Below, one piece after another: positions 1 through 8,677 of a DNA stretch of 64,000 nucleotides (the stretch's first letter is position 1; each line of letters begins with the position of its first letter). The stretch comes from Streptomyces sp. CBMA123. GTDB taxonomy: Bacteria; Actinomycetota; Actinomycetes; Streptomycetales; Streptomycetaceae. The notes under the pieces are model-generated. The model made no database searches, was not told the DNA's origin, and worked only from the letters and a program-made list of their open reading frames with translations. The stretch spans positions 1 to 64,000 of the forward strand of contig NZ_MECK01000046.1 of the NCBI RefSeq assembly GCF_014596465.1, written 5' to 3'. The position numbers and the translations under genes are program-made.

Positions 1-194
1 GACGTGGGCGCCGAGGCGGTCGAGCCCGCCGAGGGGGCGCCGGACGGGGTGGCGGCCGCGGTGGGGGAGCCGGCCGCGGCGGTGCCCTTGCTCGAAGCCG
101 AGCCCGAAGCCGAGTTCGAACCCGAGCTGGAGCAGGCAGCGAGGCTCACCGCGGCGAGTGCCGTGAGGGAGGCGGCGAGGAGACGAGTGCGCAT
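1..194 (-). CDS. Lipoprotein, N-terminal fragment
   Basis: The gene runs off the left edge of the window, so only about 64 N-terminal codons are visible. It starts at an ATG at 194 and encodes a short basic N terminus, a hydrophobic stretch and a lipobox ending LAAC, followed by a Ser/Ala/Gly-rich low-complexity linker. This is the usual layout of an actinobacterial lipoprotein anchored to the outer face of the membrane. Nothing in the visible part identifies the mature domain. It lies downstream of the importer genes on the same strand, but a strong hairpin separates them, so it is probably a separate transcript. Confidence 0.7.
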   Translation of the reverse strand, partial: MRTRLLAASLTALAAVSLAACSSSGSNSASGSASSKGTAAAGSPTAAATPSGAPSAGSTASAPT

Positions 195-275
195 GGCGCC
201 ACACTGTCATGTCCGCGGCGCGGAAGGGAAGGTCCCGTCCTCGGCCGACGGACGGGCCCCGGAACGGCGGACGGC

Positions 276-300
276 GGCCCGGAGGGAGTGCCTCCGGGCC
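276..300 (-). terminator. Hairpin after the importer operon
   Basis: A perfect 10-bp GC-rich stem (GGCCCGGAGG / CCTCCGGGCC) with a 5-nt loop lies about 50 bp beyond the stop codon of the binding-protein gene. There is no T-tract, as is usual in high-GC actinomycetes. Confidence 0.6.
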
Positions 301-348
301 GCCGTGCAGCCGTGCAGCCGTCTGCCGCCCGCCGTGCCCGGACGGCCG

Positions 349-1305
349 TCAGCCGGGCCCGTTGGCCTTCAGCCAGTCCTTGGCCACCGCCGACGGGTCC
401 TCCTTGTCGACCGAGACCCGCTTCATCAGCCCCGTCAGCCCGGCCGTGTCGAGCTTGGCCGACACCGCGTTGAGCGCCGCCGTCGCGGTGGCGTCCACGC
501 CCGCCTTGTTGACCAGCGGGGTGACGTTCTGGGCGCCGAAGACGTTCTTCGGGTCGCTCAGCGGGACGAGCTTGTACTGCACGATCTTCGGGTCGGTGGT
601 GAACACGTTGCCGACCTGGATGCTGCCGTCCTTGAGCGCGTTCGCGGTGGTGTCGGCGGTGGGCTTCCACTCCTTGAAGGTCAGCCCGTAGACGTCCTTG
701 AGCTGCTGCTCGCGGCGGGTCTTGAACTCCGGCGGGCCGCCGATGGTGAACTCGCCGGCCTTGGCGGTCAGGTCGGCGATGCTCTTGAGGTTGTACTTGT
801 CGGCGGTCTCCTGGGTGACGCTGAGCGAGTCCTTGTCCTCGGCGGGGGAGGAGTCGAGGATCCCCAGCGCGGCGGGCAGCGTCGTGGTCAGCGCCGCGTT
901 CACGTCCTGGGTCGTGACGGCGGTGTTCTTGGCGTCCAGGTAGGCGAGCAGCGCGCCGTTGTACTCGGGCAGGACGGTCAGGTTGCCGCTCTGCAGCTGC
1001 CCGTAGAGCACCTCACGGCTGCCGATGTTGAACTTCTCCTCGACCTTGACGCCCTTGGCCTTGAGCGCCTGCGAGTAGATCGAGCCGAGCAGGACGTTCT
1101 CGGGGAAGTTCGCCGAACCGACGACCACCGTCCCGCCGGAGCTCCCTCCGGTGGCGGCGGAGCCGGCCCCGGAGGCCGAGGCGCTCGACCCGCCGCCGAG
1201 CGGGTTGCTGCTGTCGGCGGAGGAGCCGCAGGCGGTGGCGCCCAGGGCGAGCGCGGCGAGCGTGCCGAGGAGCACGGCGTGCCTGCTTCTCTTGATTGTC
1301 GACAT
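349..1305 (-). CDS. ABC importer binding lipoprotein, glycine betaine/osmoprotectant (OpuAC) type
   Basis: This 318-aa protein has a signal peptide with lipobox (LGATACGSS near residue 22), a Gly/Ser-rich linker to about residue 60, and a periplasmic-binding-protein type II fold beginning VVVGSANFPENVLLGSIY. The order 'G..NF.E..', 'NIGSRE' and 'VLPEYNGALL' is typical of the OpuAC/ProX family, which binds quaternary amines such as glycine betaine, choline or carnitine. It is the last gene of a four-gene minus-strand operon after two permeases and an ATPase, and should deliver ligand to that transporter outside the membrane. The exact ligand cannot be read from the sequence. Confidence 0.88.
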   Translation of the reverse strand: MSTIKRSRHAVLLGTLAALALGATACGSSADSSNPLGGGSSASASGAGSAATGGSSGGTVVVGSANFPENVLLGSIYSQALKAKGVKVEEKFNIGSREVLYGQLQSGNLTVLPEYNGALLAYLDAKNTAVTTQDVNAALTTTLPAALGILDSSPAEDKDSLSVTQETADKYNLKSIADLTAKAGEFTIGGPPEFKTRREQQLKDVYGLTFKEWKPTADTTANALKDGSIQVGNVFTTDPKIVQYKLVPLSDPKNVFGAQNVTPLVNKAGVDATATAALNAVSAKLDTAGLTGLMKRVSVDKEDPSAVAKDWLKANGPG

Positions 1306-1355
1306 GGTGACAGTTGTCCTTCCGGAGCGGATGGGAGAGGAGAGCGGAGGGGGCC

Positions 1356-2033
1356 TCAGCGGGCCTTGCGCTGGGCGCGCACCCCGGGCGGGAGCGCGAA
1401 CCGGGCGAGCAGGGCGAAGAACAGCTGGGCGCCGACCGCGAGCAGCACCACCAGCAGCGCGCCGCCCACGGTCACCGCGTACTGCCGGGTGGCCAGCCCG
1501 TCGATGACGTAGCGGCCGAGACCGCCCAGCCCGACGTAGGCCGCCACCGTGGCGGTCGCGATCACCTGGACGGTCGCGGTGCGGAAGCCCGCCAGCAGGG
1601 TCGGCGCGGCGGAGGGCAGGCAGACCTGGAGGAGCACCTGCGGGTGGGTCAGGCCGATCCCGCGCGCGGCGTCCCGGACGTCCGGGTCGGTGCCGCGCAC
1701 CCCCTCGACGGCCGCCACCAGCAGCGGCGGCGCGGCCAGCGCGACGAGCGGGAACAGTACGGCGGTGTCGCCGACCCCGGCGAGCAGCACCGCGAGCGTC
1801 ACCAGGCCGAGGGTGGGCAGCGCGCGGGCGGCCCCGGCGAGCGCGGTGACCACGGTGACGCCGCGCCCGGTGTAGCCGATCAGCAGCCCGAGCGGGACGG
1901 CGATCAGCGCCGCGTAGAACAGCGCCTCGCCGGAGAGCAGCAGGTGCTCGGAGACCCGGTGCACGATCGAGTCCGGACCGCTGCGGCGGTCCGGATCGGA
2001 GAAGAAGTCGCTCAGCCAGTTCAGCCAGTTCAC
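1356..2033 (-). CDS. ABC importer permease, OpuB/OpuC type (second permease)
   Basis: This 225-aa integral membrane protein has about six hydrophobic segments and the binding-protein-dependent permease (EAA) loop around DAARGIGLTHPQVLLQV, which contacts the ATPase. The chosen start is the GTG at 2033, which overlaps the stop of the upstream permease (GTGA, 2030-2033), a sign of translational coupling. An in-frame extension upstream reads through the other permease in the wrong frame and is not supported. It forms the translocation channel with the neighbouring permease. Confidence 0.85.
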   Translation of the reverse strand: MNWLNWLSDFFSDPDRRSGPDSIVHRVSEHLLLSGEALFYAALIAVPLGLLIGYTGRGVTVVTALAGAARALPTLGLVTLAVLLAGVGDTAVLFPLVALAAPPLLVAAVEGVRGTDPDVRDAARGIGLTHPQVLLQVCLPSAAPTLLAGFRTATVQVIATATVAAYVGLGGLGRYVIDGLATRQYAVTVGGALLVVLLAVGAQLFFALLARFALPPGVRAQRKAR

Positions 2034-2698
2034 GAGCCCGCCCCCTGCTCCCGGACGGCCCAGGGCGCGAGCAGCCGGCGGGCGGCCACCAGCAGCAGGT
2101 CGACGGCCAGCGCCAGCACGGCGATCAGCACGATGCCGGCCACGATCGGGGTCGGGAAGGTGCGCTGGAAGCCGTCGATGAACAGGTAGCCCAGCCCGCC
2201 GCGCCCGATCAGCGCGCCGACGCTGGCGAGCGAGATGCTGGACACCGCGGCGACCCGCAGCCCGGCGATCAGGTACGGCACGGCCGCGGGCAGTTCGACG
2301 GCGGTCAGCCGGTGCCACGGCCCGTAGCCCATCGCGGTGGCGGCCTGCCGCACCGAGTCCGGGACGGCGCGCAGCCCGTCCACGGTGGTCGGCAGCAGGA
2401 CGGCGAGGGCGTAGAAGGTGAGCGGGATCATCACCGTCGCCTGGGTGGCGAGCCCGGTGTACGGGATCAGCACCACGAAGACGGCCAGCGAGGGCAGCGC
2501 GTAGACGATGTTGAAGACGGCGGACAGCGGCTGGTACAGCCGGGGGAAGCGGGCGCAGGCCAGGCCGAGCGGGACGGCCAGCAGCAGGCCGATGAGCACC
2601 GGGACCAGGGCGATCACGGCGTGGTCGGCGAGCAGGTTGCCCAGGTAGCCGAGGTGGTCGCCGATCCAGTACCAGCGGACGATCGGTTCATCGTCCAC
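2030..2698 (-). CDS. ABC importer permease, OpuB/OpuC type (first permease)
   Basis: This 222-aa membrane protein carries the EAA-type loop DSVRQAATAMGYGPWHRL and about six hydrophobic helices. The start is the GTG at 2698, which overlaps the end of the ATPase gene by 11 bases; the downstream permease in turn overlaps its stop. The order ATPase, permease, permease, binding protein is the arrangement of osmoprotectant importers of the OpuC/ProU class. Any longer in-frame reading would be translated out of frame across the ATPase C terminus and is rejected. Confidence 0.85.
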   Translation of the reverse strand: MDDEPIVRWYWIGDHLGYLGNLLADHAVIALVPVLIGLLLAVPLGLACARFPRLYQPLSAVFNIVYALPSLAVFVVLIPYTGLATQATVMIPLTFYALAVLLPTTVDGLRAVPDSVRQAATAMGYGPWHRLTAVELPAAVPYLIAGLRVAAVSSISLASVGALIGRGGLGYLFIDGFQRTFPTPIVAGIVLIAVLALAVDLLLVAARRLLAPWAVREQGAGS

Positions 2699-3881
2699 CG
2701 TCGGCTCCGTCCGCCGTGCCGGTCCGGTCCGGTTTGTCGATGCTGACCGGCCGCTCCACGCTGACGGGCTTCTCCATGCTGACGGGCTTCTCCACGCTGA
2801 CGAGCCCCGCCGCGTCGACGGGCCCCGCCGCGTCGACCGGCCCGCCGCCGACGGGTGTGAGCGCGGCGAGGACGGCCTCGCGGTCGGCGGTGCCGATCGC
2901 CCGGCCGCCCGCGTCCAGCGCGATGGCGACCCCGGCGGGGGAGAGCACGGCGGCGTCCAGGGCGGCGCGCAGGGTGTCGGTGTCCGGGTGGTAGCCGGCG
3001 GCCGGCTGCAGTTCGGTGCTGCCCGTGCCGCGGTCGATCCAGCCGATCGGCCGGCGCTCGTCGTCCAGGGCCAACTCCCAGCCGCCGTACCCGAGTCCGT
3101 CGTCGAGCGGGCGCGGCCGGATGGCCTTCGCGGGCCGCAGGCCGAGGCCGCGCAGGCCCCGGTCACGGCCGAGGAAGGCGGCCACGCCGTCGTCGGCGGG
3201 GGAGGTCAGCAGGGTGTGCGGATCGGCCAGTTGGGCGATCCGGCCGTGCTCGCGCAGCACCACGACCTGGTCGCCCAGCCGGACGGCCTCCTCGATGTCG
3301 TGGGTGACGAACAGCACCGTCTTGTGCAGCTCGGACTGCAGCCGCAGCAGCTCGTCCTGGAGCCCGGCCCGCACCACCGGGTCGACGGCGCTGAACGGTT
3401 CGTCCATCAGCAGCACCGGCGGGTCGGCGGCCAGCGCCCGGGCCACGCCGACCCGCTGCTGCTGCCCGCCGGACAGCTGGAAGGGGTAGCGCTTGGCGGT
3501 CTCGGGGGCGAGGCCGACGAGTTCCAGCAGTTCGGCGGCCCGGGCACGGGCCTTCTTGCGGTCCCAGCCGAGCAGGTACGGCACGGTGGCGATGTTGTCG
3601 ATCACCTTGCGGTGCGGGAAGAGCCCCGCCTGCTGGATCACGTAACCGATGCCGCGGCGCAGCTTGGCGGGTTCCAGCCCCGCGACGTCGGCGTCGTCCA
3701 GCAGGACGCGGCCCGAGGTGGGCTCGACCATCCGGTTGACCATGCGCAGCAGGGTGGTCTTGCCGCAGCCGGACGGTCCGACCAGGACGGTTATCCGACC
3801 GGTCGGGACCTCCAGGTCCAGTCCCTCGACCGCGATGGTGCCGTCGGGGTGGCGCTTGCCGGCGCCCTCGAATCTGATCAC
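2688..3881 (-). CDS. ABC importer ATPase, OpuCA/ProV type
   Basis: This 397-aa protein starts at GTG 3881. The N-terminal nucleotide-binding domain has Walker A GPSGCGKTT near residue 35, Q-loop VIQQAG, signature LSGGQQQR, Walker B VLLMDEP and the switch His in FVTHDIEE. After about residue 240 comes a degenerate CBS-like regulatory region, as in osmoprotectant ATPases, where it senses ionic strength or a nucleotide. The last 60 residues are unusual: short tandem repeats of the kind VDAAGP and V(S)(V/M)E(K/R)P, encoded by matching DNA repeats at about 2,740-2,850. This tail looks like recent slippage expansion and is probably disordered. Confidence 0.9.
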   Translation of the reverse strand: MIRFEGAGKRHPDGTIAVEGLDLEVPTGRITVLVGPSGCGKTTLLRMVNRMVEPTSGRVLLDDADVAGLEPAKLRRGIGYVIQQAGLFPHRKVIDNIATVPYLLGWDRKKARARAAELLELVGLAPETAKRYPFQLSGGQQQRVGVARALAADPPVLLMDEPFSAVDPVVRAGLQDELLRLQSELHKTVLFVTHDIEEAVRLGDQVVVLREHGRIAQLADPHTLLTSPADDGVAAFLGRDRGLRGLGLRPAKAIRPRPLDDGLGYGGWELALDDERRPIGWIDRGTGSTELQPAAGYHPDTDTLRAALDAAVLSPAGVAIALDAGGRAIGTADREAVLAALTPVGGGPVDAAGPVDAAGLVSVEKPVSMEKPVSVERPVSIDKPDRTGTADGADGGR

Positions 3882-4075
3882 GGAGTGTTTCCTCGTCAGG
3901 GCGCCCGGTGGTGGCGGCGCCTGTGTCGGTCGGTCTTACGGGTCGTTCGGTTGATGGCGGCTCACCGCCCGGGCGTTCTTCCGCCCGCGTGGCTGCCCAG
4001 CTTCGGACCGGCGGAAACTCTGATCAGCCTATGACCTGCATCATCTCCTGTCCCTGATTTACGGCCCGGCACACC

Positions 4076-4107
4076 GCGTGACCCCGGCTCGGCCGCCGGG
4101 GCCACGC
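4076..4107. terminator. GC-rich hairpin after the rhodanese gene
   Basis: An 11-of-12-bp inverted repeat (GCGTGACCCCGG / CCGGGGCCACGC) lies about 50 bp downstream of the rhodanese stop, in the gap before the importer operon promoter region. Confidence 0.5.
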
Positions 4108-4154
4108 GCTGTGACCGCCGACCCGACGGCCGGGGGCGCGGGTGTGACTTCGGC

Positions 4155-4541
4155 TCAGCCGCCCGGTCGGGTCGGCAGCCCGGCCGCCGCCCAGCCGACG
4201 AACCCGCCGTCCAGATCGGTCGCGCGGTGCAGCCCCAGCTCGCGCAGCGAGGCCGCGGCCAGACTGGAGGCGTAGCCCTCCGAGCAGACCACGACCACCT
4301 CGACGTCGTAGCCCGAGGCCTCGGGGATGCGGTGACTGCCCGTCGGGTCGAGCCGCCACTCCAGGACGTTGCGCTCGATGATCAGCGAGCCGGGGATCTC
4401 ACCCTCGGCCGCCCGCTGCGCCGCCGGACGGATGTCCACCAGCAGCGCGCCCTCCAGGTGAGACTGGTACGCCTCCCGGGCGCGCGGACGGTGGACGCCC
4501 TCGCGGGCCCGCTCCACCAGGTCGTCGATCGTGGTCACCAT
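4155..4541 (-). CDS. Rhodanese-domain sulfurtransferase
   Basis: This 128-aa single-domain rhodanese has 'LLVDIRP' near residue 34 (the family's DvR entry motif), 'GEIPGSLII' and the active-site loop with catalytic Cys in VVVCSEGYASS near residue 90, ending with the usual GGFVGWAAAGLP. It should move sulfane sulfur from thiosulfate or persulfide to an acceptor in the cytoplasm. The start ATG (4541) overlaps the stop of the cysteine dioxygenase gene, so the two are co-translated. The pairing suggests joint handling of cysteine-derived sulfur. Confidence 0.88.
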   Translation of the reverse strand: MVTTIDDLVERAREGVHRPRAREAYQSHLEGALLVDIRPAAQRAAEGEIPGSLIIERNVLEWRLDPTGSHRIPEASGYDVEVVVVCSEGYASSLAAASLRELGLHRATDLDGGFVGWAAAGLPTRPGG

Positions 4542-5086
4542 TGCTCCGGTCCTTCCATCGAGGTGCGGACGAGCCCGCCGGCCCGCAGGTCGTAGTGCGC
4601 CATCGCGCTGAGCGGGGGCGAGTAGGCGTGCAGGGTGACGGCCGGGCCCGAGGCGGTGTTGCGCACGTCGTGCACGTACTCCGGGCCGAAGGCACGGGCG
4701 GTGCCGGCCGGGACCCGGCGGATCAGCAGGCCCTGCTCCGGGCCGCCGAGGGACAGCTCCTCCAGCTCGCCGAGCGCGACGGTGAACGCGCCGCGCGAGC
4801 CGCCGTGGTCGTGGAAGCCGGTGGACTGGCCGGGCAGCCAGCTGATCAGCCAGACCTCGTGGTCGTCGTCGGCCACCAGGCGCTGGTACCAGCGCTCCTC
4901 GGTGGAGAGACGGACCAGGTGGATCCACTGCTCGGGCTGCTCGGCCAGCTCGCGGACGACGGTCCGCAGGGTGCTCGGGCTGAGCGGGGCGCGGGGCCGC
5001 CCGGCGGCTGGCTGCTCGGGATTGGGCTCCTCGGGGGCGGGGGCGGGGGCAGGGGTCGGGGTATCGGCTACCAGGTCCAGGCTCAT
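4535..5086 (-). CDS. Cysteine dioxygenase type I
   Basis: This 183-aa cupin-fold protein carries the iron-binding FHDHGGSRGAF motif near residue 93 and the second cupin motif with His in EYVHDVRN near residue 138. The enzyme oxidises L-cysteine to cysteine sulfinate with O2. A Pro/Ala/Glu-rich N-terminal tail of about 35 residues precedes the domain. The start is the ATG at 5086. The gene is first in a two-gene operon with the rhodanese and lies 225 bp downstream of a Cys-containing leader peptide. Confidence 0.87.
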   Translation of the reverse strand: MSLDLVADTPTPAPAPAPEEPNPEQPAAGRPRAPLSPSTLRTVVRELAEQPEQWIHLVRLSTEERWYQRLVADDDHEVWLISWLPGQSTGFHDHGGSRGAFTVALGELEELSLGGPEQGLLIRRVPAGTARAFGPEYVHDVRNTASGPAVTLHAYSPPLSAMAHYDLRAGGLVRTSMEGPEQW

Positions 5087-5311
5087 GGGGGGCGTCCTCG
5101 GGTGCGGCGGGAACGTCGGCAGGGGCGCTCGGGTCCGGTGGCGGGGCTGCGGCGTGACGGTGACGGGCGCGGGCCGGCGGAGCGACCTGGCTCGACCTGG
5201 CACGGCACGCGCGGGTGCCGCCGGGCGGGCGGGATTCAGGACTGCGGGTGCGGGTGCGCGGTACGGGCCCTGGCGGTGGTCACAGGGCGGAACCGGCGGA
5301 GCGGAGCAGGG

Positions 5312-5389
5312 TCAACAGGCACAGATGGAACTCGCCTGGCGTCGCAGATCGACGTGCAGGCGGCAAACCAGAGTGGTGCCGGAGTCCAT
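5312..5389 (-). CDS. Cysteine-responsive leader peptide (putative attenuator)
   Basis: A 25-codon reading frame (ATG 5389, TGA 5312) reads MDSGTTLVCRLHVDLRRQAS then SICAC. The central RLHVDL core and Cys codons near the end match the small leader peptides found upstream of sulfur and cysteine genes in Streptomyces. A purine-rich RBS (GGAAAGGA) precedes the start. Three Cys codons (positions 9, 23, 25) would let ribosome stalling report Cys-tRNA level. The inference is that it controls the cysteine dioxygenase and rhodanese genes downstream. No clean mutually exclusive hairpin pair was worked out. Confidence 0.7.
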   Translation of the reverse strand: MDSGTTLVCRLHVDLRRQASSICAC

Positions 5390-5581
5390 GCCAGGGATCC
5401 TTTCCGAGCCGGTCGGAGGAAGTCAAGCCGGGGCGCCCGCTTGTTGCGCCCTGTTAACCAGCGGCTCGACACTCCTCGGCCTCGGCCCCCTCCACCTCCT
5501 CGGCTCGACCGCGGGCTCGGCCCCCGCTGCTTCCCCTCCGGCTCTGCCCTCAGCGCTGTCCCCCCGGCTCGGTTCCCCGGC

Positions 5582-8500
5582 TCAGCCCTCGGCCGGAACG
5601 CGCGGTGCCGGCGGCGCCGCTGCGGGCGCCGGGCCGGGCGCGGGCGCGGTGGAGCCGTCCGCCGCCGTCGACAGGGCGCGCTCGACCACCGGCCCGGCCT
5701 GCTCGCCCAGGTAGCGGCCGAGCGTCTGGTAGGCGTCGAACTGCTGGTGGTTGAACCACTGGTCGCTGGTGCCGTCGTTCGGGAAGGCCTGGTTGGCCAC
5801 CGCGTAGGAGTGCAGCTCGTACGGCATGTCGGCGGTCAGCACGGCCTGGAGGACGATCAGTGTGCCGTGCCGCTCGGAGCCGGGCTCGCCGTCGAGGGCC
5901 GGGTAGTGGATGTCCCCGGTGATCACGCCGCAGGCCGAGAGCCGGTCGGAGAGCTGGGCCGCCAGCCCGTGCAGGGGCGGGGCGGACCCGTCCCGCCCGG
6001 CGGTGGCGCTGCCCGGGATCAGCAGCTCCGGCTGGTGCAGGGTGATGACGACGCCGAGTTCCTCGCGGGCCAGGGTGATGGCGGCGGCCAGGTTGGCGGC
6101 GTAGCCGGAGTCCCCGCTGGCGTCGACGCCGACCGCCGTCCGCACCCGGTGCCGCAGCAGCTCGACCAGCCCGAGGTTCTCGTAGTGCCCGCCGTCGGTG
6201 GTGAGCAGGAACCGGTCGTCGGCGGGGAACCGGCCGGTCAGCTCCCGTAGTTGGTACGGGAGTCGGCGGACGGCGGGCTGCCCGGGGCGGCGCCAGTCGG
6301 GTGCGCCGGACCAGGCCGGGCCGAGCTGTGCCGGGTTGGGCAGCCAGGTCCCGAGCCGGGCGTTGGTCACCGCGAACAGCCCCTGGTAGACCCGGGACTG
6401 GCGGCCCATCGCGGAGGAGAAGGCGGCGCCGGAGACGGCCATCGCGGACTGCACGGTGAGGTCCCGGGCGATGTGCCGGCGGGTGCGCCGCTCCAGCAGG
6501 TCGGTGCGCGCGTACCCGACGTCCGGGCCGCCCACGTAGTCGTACGAGAACGAGAAGGAGACCGCCCGACGGCCGGGCGGGGTACGGGAGTTGCCGGACA
6601 GGTTGGCCGCCGCCGAGAAGATCACCTGGGGGAAGTCGGGGTGCCGGGCGGCGTAGTGGCTCAGCCAGGTCTGCTCCCGGTGGAAGTCGTACCGGCGGGC
6701 CAGCGAGCGGCCGCCCTCGGTGACCCGGCGGACCGCGAACGCCGAGGCCAGGCGCAGCCGGTAGAACGGGTGCAGGCTCATCCAGGTCTGGTCGAGGTTG
6801 AGCCCGACCGCGCCGAGCACCAGCGGCAGCAGCACCTGGACGGCCGTCGGCCAGGCGTACCCGGTGGCGACCGCCCAGCCGAGGGCCAGCAGCGCGCCCG
6901 CCGTCAGCGTGCCGAGGGCGGCCCAGACCACCAGGTACTGGGGGAGGTTGGCGGTCAGCCCGCCGCCGATCCGGCCCGCGCCGCGCAGCGCCCCGGCGGC
7001 CGCGTGCACGCCCCGGCCGATCGTCCGGCGGTCGCGCCAGAGTATGCCGAGCAGCAGGGCGAGGTAGCTGAGCACCACGGTCAGGCTGAGGCCGGCGCCG
7101 GTCAGCTGCGGGCCGGCCGCCAGCGCCTGTTGGAGCCGGACCGCGCCCCAGGCCAGCCCCGGCACCGCCAGCACCCCGAGGGCCAGCAGTCCGGCCAGCG
7201 CGAGCGCGGCGTAGTTGAGCCGGCGTAGCGCGCGCGGCAGCACCGCGTGCCAGCCGAGCGGCGGGAAGGCCAGCAGCCACAGCAGCCAGCACCCGGCCGC
7301 CGCGGCGAGCAGTGCGCCGAGGGCGGCCAGCGCGGGGGTGCGGAAGGCCAACGCGCCCGGTACGGCGCCCGGGTGGCGCAGGCCGGCGGCGGCCAGGGCG
7401 TCCAGGTCGGTGAGCGGGACGGCGTGGTAGAAGCGGCTGAGGCCGAGGCCGAGCACCAGGACGGCGGCCAGCAGCAGGGTGAGCGCGGACAGCACCCCGC
7501 GCAGCAGCGTGCCGAGGGCGACCAGCCACTCGCCGGCGCCGTCGGCGATGTACTTGCTGTGGCGGCGGAGGTGGTCCTCCTCCGGGGAGCCGGGCTCCAT
7601 CACCGTGTCGGCCGTCAGGCCCGAGGCGGCGCGCACCGGGCTGCCGGGCGCGGAGTCGCTGAGCGCGAGCTGCAGCGCGCCCACGGTGTAGCCGCCGCCG
7701 GAGACGGACACCAGGTAGCGGGCCCGTTTCAGCCACGGGCGCAGCGCCTGGAGCGCGCCGAGCGTGACGCAGGCCGAGCGGATGCCACCGCCCGAGACGC
7801 AGAAGCCCAGCTCGGCGGGCTCGCGGCCGGGCGGCACCCGGCCGGCGTCCCGCCAGTGGGCGTGGGCGCCGGGGGCGTCGGACGCCCCCTCTCTGCGCGG
7901 GGCCCGGTGCTGGTGCGGGGCCTGGTGCAGCGGCCGCCCGTGCCGGGTGAGGACGGGCCACGGCGGTATCAGCGCCGGGCGGTCGGGGTCGGCGTCGTCG
8001 GCGGATTTCGCCGCCCCGGGGCTCAGGCCCCGGGCGGCCCGGGCGGCCGTCACCGTCAGCAGGCCGGCCGCCGCCACCCCGGTGGGCAGGAGCAGCAGCC
8101 AGGTGACGGTGGTGAGCGCGGCCGCCACCGTGAAGGGGGTGTCGGAGCCGCCGTGGTCGAGCCCGAGGCGCAGCAGGACGTTCGCGCCGAGGTCGCAGCC
8201 CGCGGCGAGCGGCCCGGCGATCCCGACCAGCAGTGCCGGGCCGATCCGGTGTCGGCGCCCGAGCACGTACCCGCCGAGCAGGGCCGCGGCGACCAGCGTC
8301 AGCCCGTAGCCGCCGATCAGCCAGAGTTCGTCGCGCAGCGCGGTGAGGTAGGCCGAGGTGCGCTCCCCGACCACCGCCTCGGCGGCCGCCCGGGAGCCGG
8401 CCAGCTGCAGGGCGGTCAGCCGGGTGTGCGGCGACTGGCCTCGGGCCGACAGGAGGCCGAGGGCGAGCGGCAACAGCGCCCCGAGGGCGAGCAGCAGGCC

Positions 8501-8677
8501 CGCCCAGGCGGGCAGGGCCGGAGGGCGGCCCACCGTGCCGTCGCCCGCGCTCGCGCCCGTCTGCGCCGACGTGTCCGCCGATGCCGATGCCTGCGCCGAC
8601 GTGTCCGCCGCCGATGCCGGTGCCGACCTGTCCGCCGGACGCTCCTCGTGCCCGTCCACCGCTGCCATCCGTACCAC
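5582..8677 (-). CDS. Large membrane patatin-like phospholipase
   Basis: This 1,031-aa protein has an acidic Ala/Ser N-terminal repeat region, then about four to six membrane helices (residues roughly 60-225), then the start of a patatin/cPLA2-like domain with oxyanion loop CVSGGGIRSA (near 294) and a nucleophile region SVSGGGY (near 322). A second block of about seven membrane helices (roughly 390-640) is inserted before the domain resumes and supplies the catalytic Asp in TTDGGHYENLG (near 825). The Ser nucleophile lacks the textbook GxSxG but fits the looser cPLA2-like form. It probably acts on membrane lipids. The C terminus is Pro/Ala-rich. Confidence 0.72.
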   Translation of the reverse strand: MVRMAAVDGHEERPADRSAPASAADTSAQASASADTSAQTGASAGDGTVGRPPALPAWAGLLLALGALLPLALGLLSARGQSPHTRLTALQLAGSRAAAEAVVGERTSAYLTALRDELWLIGGYGLTLVAAALLGGYVLGRRHRIGPALLVGIAGPLAAGCDLGANVLLRLGLDHGGSDTPFTVAAALTTVTWLLLLPTGVAAAGLLTVTAARAARGLSPGAAKSADDADPDRPALIPPWPVLTRHGRPLHQAPHQHRAPRREGASDAPGAHAHWRDAGRVPPGREPAELGFCVSGGGIRSACVTLGALQALRPWLKRARYLVSVSGGGYTVGALQLALSDSAPGSPVRAASGLTADTVMEPGSPEEDHLRRHSKYIADGAGEWLVALGTLLRGVLSALTLLLAAVLVLGLGLSRFYHAVPLTDLDALAAAGLRHPGAVPGALAFRTPALAALGALLAAAAGCWLLWLLAFPPLGWHAVLPRALRRLNYAALALAGLLALGVLAVPGLAWGAVRLQQALAAGPQLTGAGLSLTVVLSYLALLLGILWRDRRTIGRGVHAAAGALRGAGRIGGGLTANLPQYLVVWAALGTLTAGALLALGWAVATGYAWPTAVQVLLPLVLGAVGLNLDQTWMSLHPFYRLRLASAFAVRRVTEGGRSLARRYDFHREQTWLSHYAARHPDFPQVIFSAAANLSGNSRTPPGRRAVSFSFSYDYVGGPDVGYARTDLLERRTRRHIARDLTVQSAMAVSGAAFSSAMGRQSRVYQGLFAVTNARLGTWLPNPAQLGPAWSGAPDWRRPGQPAVRRLPYQLRELTGRFPADDRFLLTTDGGHYENLGLVELLRHRVRTAVGVDASGDSGYAANLAAAITLAREELGVVITLHQPELLIPGSATAGRDGSAPPLHGLAAQLSDRLSACGVITGDIHYPALDGEPGSERHGTLIVLQAVLTADMPYELHSYAVANQAFPNDGTSDQWFNHQQFDAYQTLGRYLGEQAGPVVERALSTAADGSTAPAPGPAPAAAPPAPRVPAEG

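Noticed and set aside
4-1512. Long plus-strand frames opposite the binding-protein gene and many other genes
   Set aside because: High GC content keeps antisense frames open. They lack RBS and their third-position GC pattern belongs to the gene on the other strand.
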